The notes: generated by a model from the letters alone, not told the origin. 64,000 nucleotides of DNA from Bugulina stolonifera (GCA_935421135.1 OW285188.1:16097233-16161232), one strand, 5' to 3'; positions 39,801 to 52,675 are shown, counted from the first letter of the stretch. Program-made: numbers and translations.

Positions 39801-42800
39801 CCCATAACACCCACAATAGACTATTACAAAAGATACATGTATGAGTGTTATTACTGTTACCTTCAGCCATTGACTCAATGAGACCTTCTTTAAGCAGACA
39901 TCTCTGTGACCAACTGCCTGTAGGTACTGAGTCTCTCTAGAACAATAACATGGTAAATATCCACATGTAGCTAAATATGTGATCATAATATAAAGTCATA
40001 CTCATACAGTGAAATACTACCACAGTCCAGCTCATCAACATTACTATACTATGAGTATCATCACCTAAGCTTGTATTACGCGATATTATGAAATAAAGTA
40101 TAAGCGATGTCAGTGAAAGCCCTTACTCTGTGGAGCTGTCTATGACACACTGTTTCCAAGTCCTGATGGTTGTAGTCAGCAGTCTCAGTCTGTAATGTTC
40201 TGCTGCCAAAGTCTAAAATATGAAGTGGAAAAAAGTTTTACTAAACAATATAACTCTACTCCATATTGATGTTGAATGTATACATTATGGGATGCTGTCT
40301 CAGCTATTGTAAGCATACACATCAGGAACTAATATGATAAATAACTCTAAATATTGCTGCTGCTACAGCTTCTTCACATAATATACACTAATACACACAA
40401 TTGCAATGCAATTCACATACACATGTATATTAATATACAAGGAGAGATAATAACCATATTCTCATAATCATCCAGAATGGATGCAGTTCTCAACCTCCAC
40501 ATGCTGAGGAACCTCTTCGCCAACTTCTTCTGACAGTGTAATGTAGCCTAAGAGAAAATAACCACACAACTTAAGCTAGTCTCATATAAAGTGAAGCAAT
40601 AATTGTTCTATCTCGCACTTCCCAGCCTAACAAACACTACACAAGATTATGCAATGCATTGGTTTCATGTTCACATATACATGTATATCTGATAGATTGG
40701 TAGTATACTTACTATACGGTCCATCGTTCGTACTTCCATGCTTAGCTGGTATCGACCTCGCCACAGATAAAAATATTTAGCCTCCATATTCTCTCTACAA
40801 TTCAATACACATACTGTATGTATTTTGGTACTACCTCACTCAGATGTGCAATATTACAGAGACGCCCACAGCAATAGCAAGAGTACCAGATAGAGTACAT
40901 GTGTTATGCTGGTAGATGGCGTACACCTATTACCTGTGCAATGTGAGGGCTTGATCATTGGCCTCGTGTTTCCACTGTCTAGTCTGTGTGTAGTCACACC
41001 ACTGTCGGAACATTCTAGAGAGAAGGGAAGTGGAGTAGTGAACATCACATCTGTCAGTCACAATCTTCTCCTCCTGTCTTATATACACATACTGTCTCCA
41101 GTGTTCCACGACCTTCCATAGCAGTGTTGTGCTACAACACACGAATACACACATATTATGTTAAATATTCTAGTATAACAACAATGTCCAGAGCAAAATA
41201 CATTCTTGTGTGTACCTCCTCGGCAATTTGGTTTTCTCAACTTGGCAACAGAAAATGCAAAATTTGCAATCAAATATATACTGTAACATACTATATAAAT
41301 ATAGAAACACACATAGAATGAGAGCACATAGAATCAACTGTAAGTATATGATTTACTATACTTTTGTACCAGAGGCTAGAGGACCTACCAGTAGTGATTA
41401 TAAGCTGTGTTAGTGAGAGGATACAGCCTAAGTTCCTCACATTCATCACAGCGATTACTCCACGTTTTCCATGCCCTGCGCTTCAAGGACTGGTGGTAGA
41501 AATCTTCAGCTTGTAGCTTATGTAGCTCTGTTACTCGTCGCTGTACTGCACATAGCCTCAGTGCAGTGAAACACCTCGACTGCAAGTTACATATCAGATG
41601 CAGCTGATTGCAACAGAAATTTAAGAACATCTACATGTTCATGTATGGAAACAACACGCAGCAAACTATTCATGCACAAGGTGCACTGGTCTTATGAGTT
41701 AAGCAGTCTCACAAGCTGAAAGTACAAGAAGGTTGGAGTCATCTTCTCAATAAATTTGATAAAGTTGATAAAGAGAAGAAAACTTTTAAATCCCAACTAT
41801 GTTGGTACTAGGTCCACAAAATGTTTCAAGGTAGTCCCGGTTCTACACCTAGGCAACCCTTAAACTTACAAGTAAATTTATACGACCAAAACATACTACA
41901 TGTACATACCCCAAACCCTAGAACTCCGGCCACCTAGTACCTACATACGTTTAATACGTACATAGTATCAGTTTACTTTGTCCTGAACACTCAAACAGTC
42001 AACTACACACTTACCACTGCAGAGTAGTTGGAGTGCTGCACAGCTAATTCCCCTTGTGCATACTCCTGTTGTCTCAACTTCACATCTATATTCCATGTTA
42101 AGGAACCTGAGCTAATGTAGAGTATAAGTATTTACATGTACAATTGTACAGGGTAATCATATTATGCAGGGTTGGGAATCGCCAATAGCATTCGATATTC
42201 GATGGTGATTTTCTTTGGTCTATTCACCATCGATTCCACCTAATCGTTGGTTTCCAACAAAGCCATCGAAATGCATGTATTCGTTGGTTTTATAGGGTTA
42301 CAGCTGCATTCGATTGTCACTAAGCTGCTAATTAATCTGCTAGTGTTTAGTACAGGAAATAAATGAAAAGCCTTGTAGCTTAGTTCTTATCTTTTTAATA
42401 AAAAAAATGATGATGAGCTGTTTTATTTAATAACAAAATAATAGCTTCTATTTGCAAGCTAGGATAAAATGTGAGTGACTAGCACCAAATAAGAAATAAT
42501 AGCCTGGAATTTCTGGCTAAGATTTGCAGTGCATATAAATATTTGGATGCTAAAAAGAAACATAAAGGTAGAGGAGATAACTCTAAACTATGAGAAAATA
42601 TAAATAAAACTGGTAATATTAGGCACAGTCGTTATAACATTTTAAAGTAATAGACAAAATTAGTAAAGGCAATAAATTTCTCCATTTTTACAAAAATTAT
42701 ACCCATATACATGTGCATTTTCTAAAATCATCATCGATTGTAAAATCCATTGAGGTACAATCATTGATTTGGTAAAGTAACAATCGAATGCTTGTATTCT

Positions 42801-45800
42801 TTGGTTTAGTCAGCATAATCGAAAATCGGAAATCGAATGCAAAAGTAGATCAAAGTTCCCAACCCTGATATTATGTAGTTCTTCACCTATAACTATCTCT
42901 ACATGACGATACATTATTAATATATATATATATACAAGTAGAGACTATTAGGCTATTAGGCTAATAATATGAGAAATATTTCACGACATAATGGAATCTT
43001 AGAATCCCATGGAAATCAAGTTCACAACATCTGAAAATTGCTATATTGTATACAATTCAAACATTTGTAACAAATACAATCTACATATATATTTTTCTAT
43101 TGATAAGCATGGACTAGCAAGTAGTGATATTTTACTTCATTATTTTATTGGTTGAACTTTCCATGATTATTATTTTAAAACAATAGAAAATGCAGAGTCA
43201 GACAACAAACAACTGATTGTTTTACATAACTCCAACTACACCTGCTACTACAGCTACAAAGTAAATCAAGTTACTGGACAGATGAACCTTGTGTAATAGT
43301 TACAAAATGACTGTACCATCTGGCAGAGGTTCGCTGCTTATACTTTTGTTGTTTATTTCTGTTCTCAAAGCTGACCATGAGCATGGGGAGACAAGGTAGG
43401 GTATGACTGTAATGTTACTACAAGTTGATACTCCATTATATTACAACATCACAAAGATTGGTTCTTCATTACTTGCATGAATAACGACAATAATATGTGA
43501 AACAATACCTCGTGGAATAATGAATCCATACTGCAGGCACCATAAAACCCACATGGGTAACTCAAGGATATCTAGATGGCATGTACACAACAGAATGGAT
43601 ATCCCTGTGAACAACATGAGAGCAGACTGCATGAGTGGCTCGCTATTTGTCAGAGACATATCCATGATACAGACAGGAAGTGTGTGCCATGCCAACAGAA
43701 GTAAACTTTATATAGAAGAACTGAAGACACAGATTGAGAACTGTTCAAGAGATGACAACTGTGACCAGGTGAGACGAGGCATCGTTTAACATGGATCAAA
43801 GCACAAGCATCTCTGACAGATTTACAGTACATTGTCTGTTCTACTGTTAGTACATGAGATTACTAACTGGTACCCCAAGGAAGGAGGGACAAGTGCATGT
43901 CCAAACAATAGATAAGATAACTTTGATAGTTTACTAAACATGGACAAGACCAGTTGCTTTATCTTTATAAAATTCAGCCCACAAGATACAAATCGGAAAT
44001 CAACTTCTAGAAGTATCTAAAAATGATATTTGTTTTACACCCTTGATACATATAACATGTAATACAATTATAACATGTTACCATCAGGATAGCTGTAGGT
44101 ATGATGAGCAGGTTTATGTTCTTACTTTTTGGAACTAAAAGTATTCACTTGAACAAAGAGACACAATATAACTTGTATTTCACAGAGAATGGACCAACTA
44201 CTGTTGCATGCTCGTATATATATGATTTAGGTAAAATGGCAAGCAGAGAAGATGCTCACATCTGACTGTGTACAAGTTGCTCAGCTACATGACTTCAGGT
44301 ACTTCTGCAGCCTGTATCTACGCCAATACCAGCAACAGTGTGAGGAATTCTTTAGATTTGGTAAGCAAAATAAAACACCTATGACTTTTTAAACTGACCA
44401 AACTTTATACCAATATAACATGTTATATTTCGTAAAATATTACTGCTTCATCGAAAATAAATGACTCGTGTGGTCTTTTCCACTCATATGCACAAAGCAT
44501 TTGTGACTAGTTGTAACTGAAAACGTCAGCAAATGAAATTCTAACGCATATTGGCATGTTAAATTTAAATATTGCCACTAAAATGTATCGGACTGGCAAA
44601 TCGGCTTGGTTAGCTGTCAATATGAGTGAGTTCTCTTTGGAAGGTCAAAGGTGTCCAGTATCCTTACATTAGAGAACATTGATTTTTATCATTTAAATAG
44701 TCACTTATTAAAGTATTTTGATCAAATATAAACAGGTACAGTCTTTTCAATTGAGATGTAAAAGAAACACAAACCTGTCTAAATTTTCTAGAACTGCTAC
44801 ACACTAGTGAAGTGACTGCTCTGGATGTTGAAGTGGAATGTCTGGGGTTAGGAGATCCAGAGCTCAATTACAGTCAAGTGACACTCTATGAAAAGCAACC
44901 TATAAACATAGGTAAGCATCTACTAATATTGTCCAAGTAACCAAAACTGTGTCACATCAGTGAGCTTCTAGACTAAAATAGAGACTATACACCAGAAAAC
45001 CTCACAATCCATCATATGCTTGCTTTTAACTAATAAATAAATAATATTATAGAATACAGTGAAACTTGCTTAATTCAAACAATTGGTTTGAATTAGGCCT
45101 GAGTTTGAATTGTAAGATCACTTCACTTAATTGAAACCATTTACATGTATATAGTGCTCAGCGGGGACCAAGGCTAGTAGTTTGAACTAACCAAGATTTT
45201 GAATTATCCTAGGCTGAATTAAGTAAGTTCCACTGTATGTTATAATTATAGTAATTTGTAAGCAATTTGTGGGAGTTATTTTTCTCTATAAACTTTGTAT
45301 CCGCTGAACGTAGTGACTGTACATTTGTAGGTCACCTAATCAATGAATGTCATTTACAAAACCCAAACAAATATCTACATATAGTTGGGTTTGTCGAAGC
45401 AGCAGAAAAATGCCCAGCTGATAAGACAGCTGACTCATCGCCTTACACTCACCCGCTAGTACAGACCCTACAAGAGCATGCCGACAATCACAACTCCATT
45501 GTTGATTTTGATGTCTACCAACACAACCTATCAGTACGTGTCTAAATCTATTGACAGCTTGATGCAGACGTGCATCTACACATTCTTATAATGAGATATA
45601 AAAGTTTTTTGTTCAAGGCAAAAAAGTTTTTGTCAACGGGTTCACAGCCAACCAACTGACCAGAGAGAATAAAGGCTCACCATTTACCAAGAGTATCTCT
45701 AATAACCAGTTTACCACTTATAACAATGAGTTACACTATACTAAACAATATATTAATTTGTCTCAGTTCAGTTCTACTGATGAATATATTATGTTCTACA

Positions 45801-48800
45801 GTTACGGCTGATCTGTGGGAATGTGATATTTCCTGTGGTCTATGACGGGCTACTATCACTCTCAAGGTCACATGGTTGGATATACTATAAATGTGGAATG
45901 GAGAAAGACAGTGTTGGAGTGATTGACTGGAACCATATGTATCATAAATTTATGAGGTGGGTAAATGTAGATATCAAGCTTCATACATTATTCTTCAAAA
46001 GAGTTACTGACTATAACTGAAATATTATATGGAATGGGCTCAATATTGTCACCGAGGTAATAGTGCAAAAATATTGCACCATAGCCCAAACTCTGTTGTT
46101 TGTCAGGTGAATACTTTACGTTTAGAAAATGAAATTATTATACGTCAACATTATATGCGTGCTTGCCCTTTGACATCACGACATATGGTGCATATATACA
46201 CATGTGTTTGTTATATCTTTGATATTACGTTGATTGTGAAAAAGCCGAAAGTTACATTACTTTTACACTTTTGATGCTAAGTACATCCTGTACACTTACA
46301 ATATTCACTATTTTCTTTTAGATTTAATTTCAAGAGCGAGAAGATCAGAGCTGCTATCCCTGCACATTGCAGTTGGACACACAAGTTTATAGTAGTCCTA
46401 CTCCTACTACTACTGGGAATAGCAATAAGCTGTGAGATTTTCACTATATACAGAAGAGATGATATTGTTGATTTCTTCAGTACGTATTTCCATACAGTTA
46501 TAGCTGACCATAGCACACAAGTGGTGCATACGTGCATGACAGGATAGTTATACATGTAGCTATAGCTAAACATAGCACACGAGTACCACATACGTGCATA
46601 GCCAAATAGTTGTATTTATAGCTGACCATAGCACACAACATGTAGCCTATATGTGCATTGGTAGTTAGGAAAATAAACCCCCCCCCCCCCAATTAGCACA
46701 AGTTGCATGCACATTACATAACAACAACAGACCCCAAAACCTATCCTTGCATTTGCCTTACGTTTTTTAGCATACAGCAGAGAGTACCACACTACAACAA
46801 TACACTTTGTAGCAACATTATTTGCATAAATTAAGTTTTCCGACTGATGTGAAATATGACCTTTCTTACAGAAGCACAAAAGCGAATTACGAATAACAAA
46901 ATGAGAGTATCCGACCAATCACGAAACCCGACTCCTCTGACAACTATAACTGATGTGGAAAGTAGTGTGTCCCGCTTTAGTAGCAGCAGACAGCATCTGA
47001 TTGGCCACAGGAATGACATGGATCAACAAGCAGGTGACTTCAGTAGTACAACCCAGAAAGTCAAAGATTACCAACAAGTTGATGGACAAAGAATCCATAT
47101 CTAGCACCGACAAGATACTCTCACAGAAATACAAACTCAAACTGAAATAAAAAGGATACAATGCTGCCAGTTGACGAAATATTTATGACATATGTTCTGC
47201 TTAGCTAACTGTAGAATAGTCTCTTCCTTCTGCTCAACCTCAATCTTCACTGCGAGTCTCTTTCTCCACAACTTTAGATATTGGCTCAACCGACTCCTCT
47301 GGTACAGCATGCCAGCGTAGCCTGTAACATGAGAACAATTACCACTATATTCAACTAAATAAGTGTTCATCACACATTCTGATTTAGCATAATTTGATGT
47401 ACGTGTACATGTAGGTGCAACCACATCATTGTTATATTATCCATATTAAGTTATAAATACTCGTACATGATATAAAAGTAACAAATAAAATAACATAACT
47501 TATACATAATATTTCATATAATAACACAGCATTGCATTGCTTAACCATTTAGAAAAAGGAAAAATAGTAATAATATCCTTCTTCTACTCTACATGTGACA
47601 TACCGTATTTACTGGTCTTTATCTGACGTAGATGAACATAGTGGGATAATGCAGCCCAAGCCTTAGCCATCAGGTTCTTGTGATAGTGCTGAACACTAGA
47701 ATATAGCTTTCTTTCTTCCTCTTTGTTCTTTTCCATCTTCTGCCTCCACAAATTCCAATACTGTAATAGTATACACATGTACAATTCTGTAACAGTATAC
47801 ATGTGTACAATTCTGTAACAGTATACATGTGTACAATGTACTATGTGTAATATCACAAACGAAGATTATACACATAAACGTCCCAACCAAAGAAATATCA
47901 ACAAACAATGTACATGTAATAGCAATGTTACCAGGAAATACGTGCAAGTCACGAGCTACATTTTTACATGCTGCTTTACCTTGTGAGTTATATTGTAGAC
48001 ATATAACTCTCCTGCTTGCTGCTCCTTTGACCTATATTCACGTCTGGCAGCCAATCTGTCTCTCCACACACTAAACACATTCCTATAGAAACAACTGGTT
48101 ATATCTGTTGTGTACATGTATAAACTGCTGTGTCATATGTGTCTGTGCGTATACTGTAGATTTATAGTCTACGAATGGTTAAGAAGTCATATTCAAGTAA
48201 ATATACAGTATATAAATATATGTTCCTGCGGATTACTATCTACACACCATAGTCATAGACAAGTTCTGCATGAAAAATGCAGAATGTTCTAATTACACTA
48301 ATCGTAGACAAGTCTACAGGGCAAAGTACCTACAGCAAATTAAGCCATGTTAGCAGAACCTGGGCCAATTAAAATGCTCCATTTAACATGTAGAGGTGGA
48401 TACTATATTATAACTCGGCTACCCATATGTTGATAGTAACAGTAATAACAAAGACTGTGTACATGTACGTATGTACTACTAATACATTAAAAATATCATA
48501 GTGTACCTGTGAATGTACATAAGGAACATGTTGCCTATGTACATAGTGTAGGTTCTTACACATCACCAACCTTATCAGGTATTGCTGATGAAATACAACA
48601 GATCTCCTTTTAGCTAAAGATTTCTCTCCCTGGTTCTCAGTATACAGTTTCCAGACAGCCAAAGCTTTAGTAAGAGCTTTCCTTCTATCTATAAACATAC
48701 AGTATCTGTACACTCATCTCAACTATCTTGTCATTATACAAAAATGATAAACCAAACAATATATTAGATATGCTTACAAAACATTTGTGTAGTTACTCAC

Positions 48801-50404
48801 ATAGCTGATCAGCGTGATCCGTTACAATTTTCTTTTCTCTTTGAATAAAAAGAAATAGTTTCCATCGTTTCCAGCACCTACTCCAAAGTCTATACCTGAA
48901 TAGGATAATTAACTAATTAAGCTGAGCCAGAACTCATATGACTTACACTGAGATGTTTTTGAGAGACAAATAATAATCTAACCTGTCATGACAAGCTGCT
49001 CTAATCTGTAGCCGCCACTCTCTTCTGTTCCTCCACCATTCCTCATGTAAAGCATCAAACACAGTTCTATAGACCTTCCTAGCATAGTGACTCCTAGCAG
49101 ATGTAATATTATGTTATATATGTATATAAAATCATGAATTATCATCAACATGACCTATAATGATGGTGAAACAGTAATAACTTGTACCCAACACGACATT
49201 GTTCAATTTATAAACCATCATGATGATCTAGAGTGAGTGCAGATATTAATAGTGTAGCATGATGTCATAGAGAGCAATACATGCTAATATAGAGTAAAAC
49301 TTTACCTGGCAACAGATGGTAAAACTCTTCCGAAAACATTCCTCTTCCACATAGACAGATATTTCCTGGCAATGCACCTATAATCATGATAGGGAATGAA
49401 TCATGAAAGGTCTTTTATCTATTGCAATTAGAATAGGCATGCACTTAAAGTAAAAGTATATGATAGAATGTGAGTAAATGTACGCTAGCAAATAGATATT
49501 ATGGGCCAACATATGATGCGAACTGTGCATGTATATTACAAACCTATTAGTGTAATATATGAGACCCAAGCATACCTTATCCTCAATTCCTTCAATCTAC
49601 CTCCTCGGTTCCATGTATATCCCGGTTTATAGTTCTTTACCACATCCCTTGCCAGTCGCCGTTTCCTAGGCGATGTTGGTGTGGTGACATGTCTATTGGC
49701 TACAGGTATCCTAAAGTAATACACAAAGTTGCCGTATTACCAAAACTCCGCATAAAAACTAAAACACGAGTTAACAACTATTACCATGGATCCATATATA
49801 ATTACTTTTCTCAACTAAATATCTAGATCAAATATAAATTCTATTTCAGTAAAATATACAAACAGTAAACATCAGCATACATTGCATAGTGGGTTACATT
49901 TTAATTTAGCAGAAGACAGAAAATACAACAAACATCCAGATTGTGGCCTATTTTTGTAGCATACCCTAACAGGAGACATTCTTCGCCCATTTGGGTTCAA
50001 CAACCTTAGTTTGCAAGTGCAAGGTCAAAAATTGGAAAAAAAAGTATTCATAATAGCAGGCTGTGGGAAAGCTGCTAAATTTGTCTTCGTAGCAAATTAT
50101 GCACATAGTGCGAAGAAAATTTTGTAATCAAAATTTTTGTCAGTTTTATAACAGTTTATGTACAGGTCTATAAAAAGTGAACATGATCACACCTAGTTTT
50201 TCGAGTTGATATCACATCAGAATCCACAACTCCAACATTCTTCAGCCCTGATTCTGTAGGCTCATCACACCTAATAGTTGTAACATGGGCCTTCACTTGA
50301 TCAGCACGGCTGGAAAGTTTCATTCGTTCAGCGTGCAGTTGTAAAGTATTATTAAGGTCTCTCAAAACTTGCAACTTCTTTTCACGAGAATTTGCAGCGG
50401 CCAT
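30815..50404 (-). CDS. SFI1: SFI1 homologue, centrin-binding repeat protein
   Basis: Long helical scaffold of centrosomes/centrioles that binds centrins along tandem Trp-containing repeats. Exons in transcript order: 50193-50404, 49576-49710, 49306-49377, 48983-49093, 48801-48895, 48571-48688, 47980-48082, 47604-47760, 47160-47321, 42015-42085, 41389-41579, 40934-41131, 40713-40794, 40455-40547, 40127-40212, 39861-39936, 39415-39587, 38866-38968, 38401-38497, 37774-37934, 35639-35788, 34339-34515, 33477-33721, 32411-32571, 32186-32259, 31745-32034, 31254-31428, 30815-30922. They total 3,876 nt, about 1,291 aa. The N-terminal YTWNRGGRLKELRIR matches vertebrate SFI1. Many LxxWR/W-type repeats follow (VWRDRLAARREY, LWRKRLAVK, LWRGRYQL), then a low-complexity tail and a C-terminal coiled coil. 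The start at 50404 (MAAANSREKK) has an in-frame alternative at 50431. Intron 9 looks U12-type. Confidence 0.93.
32722..32848. repeat. 34-bp tandem repeat in an SFI1 intron
   Basis: About 3.7 copies of a unit containing GGCATCAGTATAGCCTGAGT and AACTACAACACTGA. It lies 150 bases upstream (SFI1 sense) of exon 32411-32571. Confidence 0.85.
34052..34149. repeat. 12-bp tandem repeat, branch-point-like on the SFI1 strand
   Basis: Eight copies of GTCAGTCTAGTA on the plus strand. On the sense strand of SFI1 the unit reads TACTAGACTGAC, resembling U2 branch-point sequence. It lies in the intron between exons 34339-34515 and 33477-33721. Confidence 0.9.
36035..37295. mobile_element. Non-autonomous DNA transposon, hAT-like, 1.26 kb
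   Basis: The terminal inverted repeat CAGGGGCGTA is identical at both ends (36035-36044 and, inverted, 37286-37295). GC-rich subterminal parts surround an AT-rich core without a transposase. The flanks share a 5-bp direct repeat, TACAT (36030-36034 and 37296-37300). It lies inside the SFI1 intron between exons 37774-37934 and 35639-35788. The core contains a 24-bp tandem repeat near 37061-37110. Confidence 0.7.
42167..42867. mobile_element. Non-autonomous hAT element with perfect 8-bp target duplication
   Basis: 701 bp with terminal inverted repeats CAGGGTTGGGAA at both ends. It is flanked by the direct repeat ATATTATG (42159-42166 and 42868-42875), the 8-bp target duplication typical of hAT. 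Subterminal ATCGAT/ATCGAA motifs recur at both ends. There is no transposase. The intact duplication suggests a fairly recent insertion. Confidence 0.85.
43307..47104 (+). CDS. Unrecognised single-pass membrane protein nested in SFI1 intron 9
   Basis: Eight exons: 43307-43395, 43537-43768, 44231-44360, 44792-44911, 45331-45533, 45802-45956, 46322-46479, 46872-47104. They sum to 1,320 nt (439 aa) with consistent phases and GT-AG ends. Residues 1-22 form a signal peptide (hydrophobic SLLILLLFISVLKA). An extracellular part of about 310 residues has 13 cysteines. One transmembrane helix lies at about 332-353 (FIVVLLLLLLGIAISC). A cytoplasmic tail of about 85 residues is rich in Ser, Thr and Gln. 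Predicted topology is type I. I do not recognise the ectodomain as a known fold. The gene lies wholly inside an SFI1 intron on the opposite strand, and its stop is 55 bases from the SFI1 exon. A receptor or adhesion-type protein is possible but not shown. Confidence 0.8.
46501..46668 (+). repeat. Degenerate ~55-60-bp tandem repeat
   Basis: Three diverged units beginning at 46501, 46563 and 46619, each with TAGCTxAxCATAGCACAC. It lies in intron 7 of the nested membrane-protein gene. A run of 13 C follows at 46678-46690. Confidence 0.8.
47146..47151 (+). promoter_or_regulatory. Polyadenylation signal of the nested gene, abutting the U12 donor
   Basis: AATAAA 42 bases after the stop of the nested membrane-protein gene. 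Its last base is also the innermost base of the SFI1 U12-type donor on the other strand (47151-47159). Cleavage would fall inside the antisense of SFI1 exon 47160-47321. Confidence 0.6.
47761..47838. repeat. 26-bp tandem repeat that copies an SFI1 acceptor
   Basis: Three units (47761-47786, 47787-47812, 47813-47838). On the SFI1 strand each ends in TACTRTTACAG. Unit 1 supplies the acceptor of exon 47604-47760. The other two are potential acceptors that would extend the exon by 26 or 52 bases and shift the frame. Confidence 0.85.
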
Positions 50405-52453
50405 TCTAGTTGTCTTTACAGTGAAACCCAATTAACTTCCAAAGAAGCTTCTGTTACTTTCTCATTGTAGCCTATGTCTCTATCTAAAATTTGATATGAG
50501 TTTGATTGCCATATTTCAATACAATGGTGACTATAATAGTAATGCCTAACAATTAGTACAGCAATATTTACACATATACATTATATTCTATATTAATCTA
50601 CAAAAATAGTCAGAATAGCCTACATAGTTCTGTAGTTATAGCACATTAGCCTAAATGACTACAGTGAGTCAGCATTGTAAATCGCAAAGTGTGCAAATTA
50701 ACATAAGCAATGAGGTAATTCATGATCATAAGATAAGTATTGTGGCAAAAATATGTCGTATAACCACGGGCAGTGGGGCCTAACCCCAAATGAGTATTGT
50801 ACAAATGTCAACTGTGCCCACGGTTTACCAAAAACACATAACCCAAATATTGGTGATGTAATTTCAGTAAACTGCGGGTACACTAGTCATTAGGAGTTAT
50901 GAGCTCGCTGCCAGTGATTATACATAATAGCCTAGTATATTTATCAGTCACTCACTAGATAATGATAAATGCAATGTCATGTTAACAATAACATTCTATT
51001 GCTTTCTTATTAAATTTCTATTTAAAGTATTATTAGTACATAAACAAATTTAGCCCCAAATGAACAGTTAGAGTTATATTTTTTGTAAAGAATAGAATGA
51101 ATGATTAAAAGGAGAATAAATATTACTAAACAGCCTAAACTATAGTATAAGTAAGTATTACCAATCACTTATAACAAAACATTTTACTATTATCTTATGC
51201 TTATGCCTGCATATAGTACTAATAATTATTATAGAAATTCTTATTCTTTTCCTAGAAGTTCAATTGCATTATGGTTATGATTATCATTAGTCTCTTGGAG
51301 AATAAGAAGTTGAGTTTTAGTTTGAGCTTTTTCTATAATAACTCCATTTATGTTTGATTAGTTTTGGTTTACCATTACACTCTACTCAGTGACGCTACTC
51401 TATTACATCATCATTAGATTATAATTAAATGTTATCACAATCATATTATTATCATATCATTATCATATCAATCATCAGATCATTTATTTAGTTTACAATA
51501 ACAATATAGAATATATAATTATAATATACAACGAACAAAATTAAATAAGCTGGGGCTTAATTCTTGAAAAACATTCTTAATTTTTTTGCCATTGCGCTTT
51601 TTCGATTTTCAAAAATAATAAAATTAACGAAGTAAAACAATTTAGAGAGCAATAAGCTCTGTTGAAAACCAGAATTGTACATAAACTTCATGAACAAAAT
51701 GTAATGTATATCATTTTGTCAAAAACTCAGGTATATCGTCCCATCAATTTTGACGTTCAGACTCGCTAACAGACTCGCCGGTTTCTCCTCTTAAAAACAA
51801 AAAAATTGAGAAAAGATTAATAGTATACTAATCTTTAGTATACAAAGAAGTATGTTACATTATTAGATAAGCTGATTAAGATGCAGAAGAAAGATTTTGG
51901 GAGATAAAAGCATTATTTGGAATTCCCAACCTATCAAACAGCGAGCAGCAGCATCTTATATTTCATTTATACGACTCATTTCCGTTATTTCCGATATTAC
52001 ATGCCGCTCCACTAGCCTACTCTACAGATTAGAAGTCCTTTTATCATCTTTGCAATCTTTATACATATACGTTGGCAATTCTATTCTTATTTCAGTAATC
52101 TAATGATACTGAAGGTCGAAAGTCCAAAAAGTTTGTTGGAGAAACCAAGCTAATAATTAATTATAATTGATATCATTATCAATCATAATAATTATGTTAT
52201 TATAATTATTATTATTATTATTTTATATTTTTATTATTAAATTTAAAGTTAAATTATTATAATACAAAATATATTACCTTTATTATAATAATTATTATAA
52301 TATTATGTTAATGTAAATATAATAATAGTAATAAGTAGTATAAATGTTCTATCATTGAGAATAAATGAAACATTACATTAACATATCATGATTCATGTTT
52401 ATGTTAAATATAAATTTTATACATTTAACATTTGCATTATATTATTGGTAAAG

Positions 52454-52675
52454 GGACATTTCGAAAAAGACAGTTCGAAGCAGGACATTTCACAACTGGA
52501 CAGTTCGAAATCGTGTGGATTGCATTTAGAAGCACAACTTGCAGATAATTAATTTTAATTAATTAATTTAATTTAATAAAAAACAACATTGTAAATAAAA
52601 ATTAGTTAAAATCTGGTAGTTGGGGCTAGGCATTTCAAATTGTCCGGTGTTGAACTGTCCACTTTCAAAACGTCT
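52454..52675. mobile_element. MITE-like element B, inverted relative to element A
   Basis: About 222 bp with repeated GGACAGTTCGAAAT-type motifs at both ends in inverted orientation and an AT-rich centre. It aligns with the reverse complement of 23838-24056, including the AACTAATTTTTATTT core. Confidence 0.65.

Larger units (their letters stand above)
42086..47159 (-). other. Putative U12-type intron 9 of SFI1
   Basis: On the SFI1 strand the intron starts GTATCCTTT (47159 down to 47151), an exact match to the minor-spliceosome donor consensus. It ends TTCCTTAAC (42105-42097), an exact U12 branch-point match, 12 bases before the acceptor ATATAG (AG at 42087-42086). Codon phase agrees across the junction (phase 1). 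A U2-like acceptor CTCAG, 21 bases upstream, would also keep the frame. The 5,074-nt intron contains a hAT-like element and a complete antisense gene. Confidence 0.8.

Noticed and set aside
42086..42106. CTCAG at 42107 as the main acceptor of SFI1 exon 10
   Set aside because: It is in frame, but it places the perfect U12 branch-point sequence inside the exon. The AG 21 bases downstream fits the GTATCCTTT donor better. Kept as a possible alternative.
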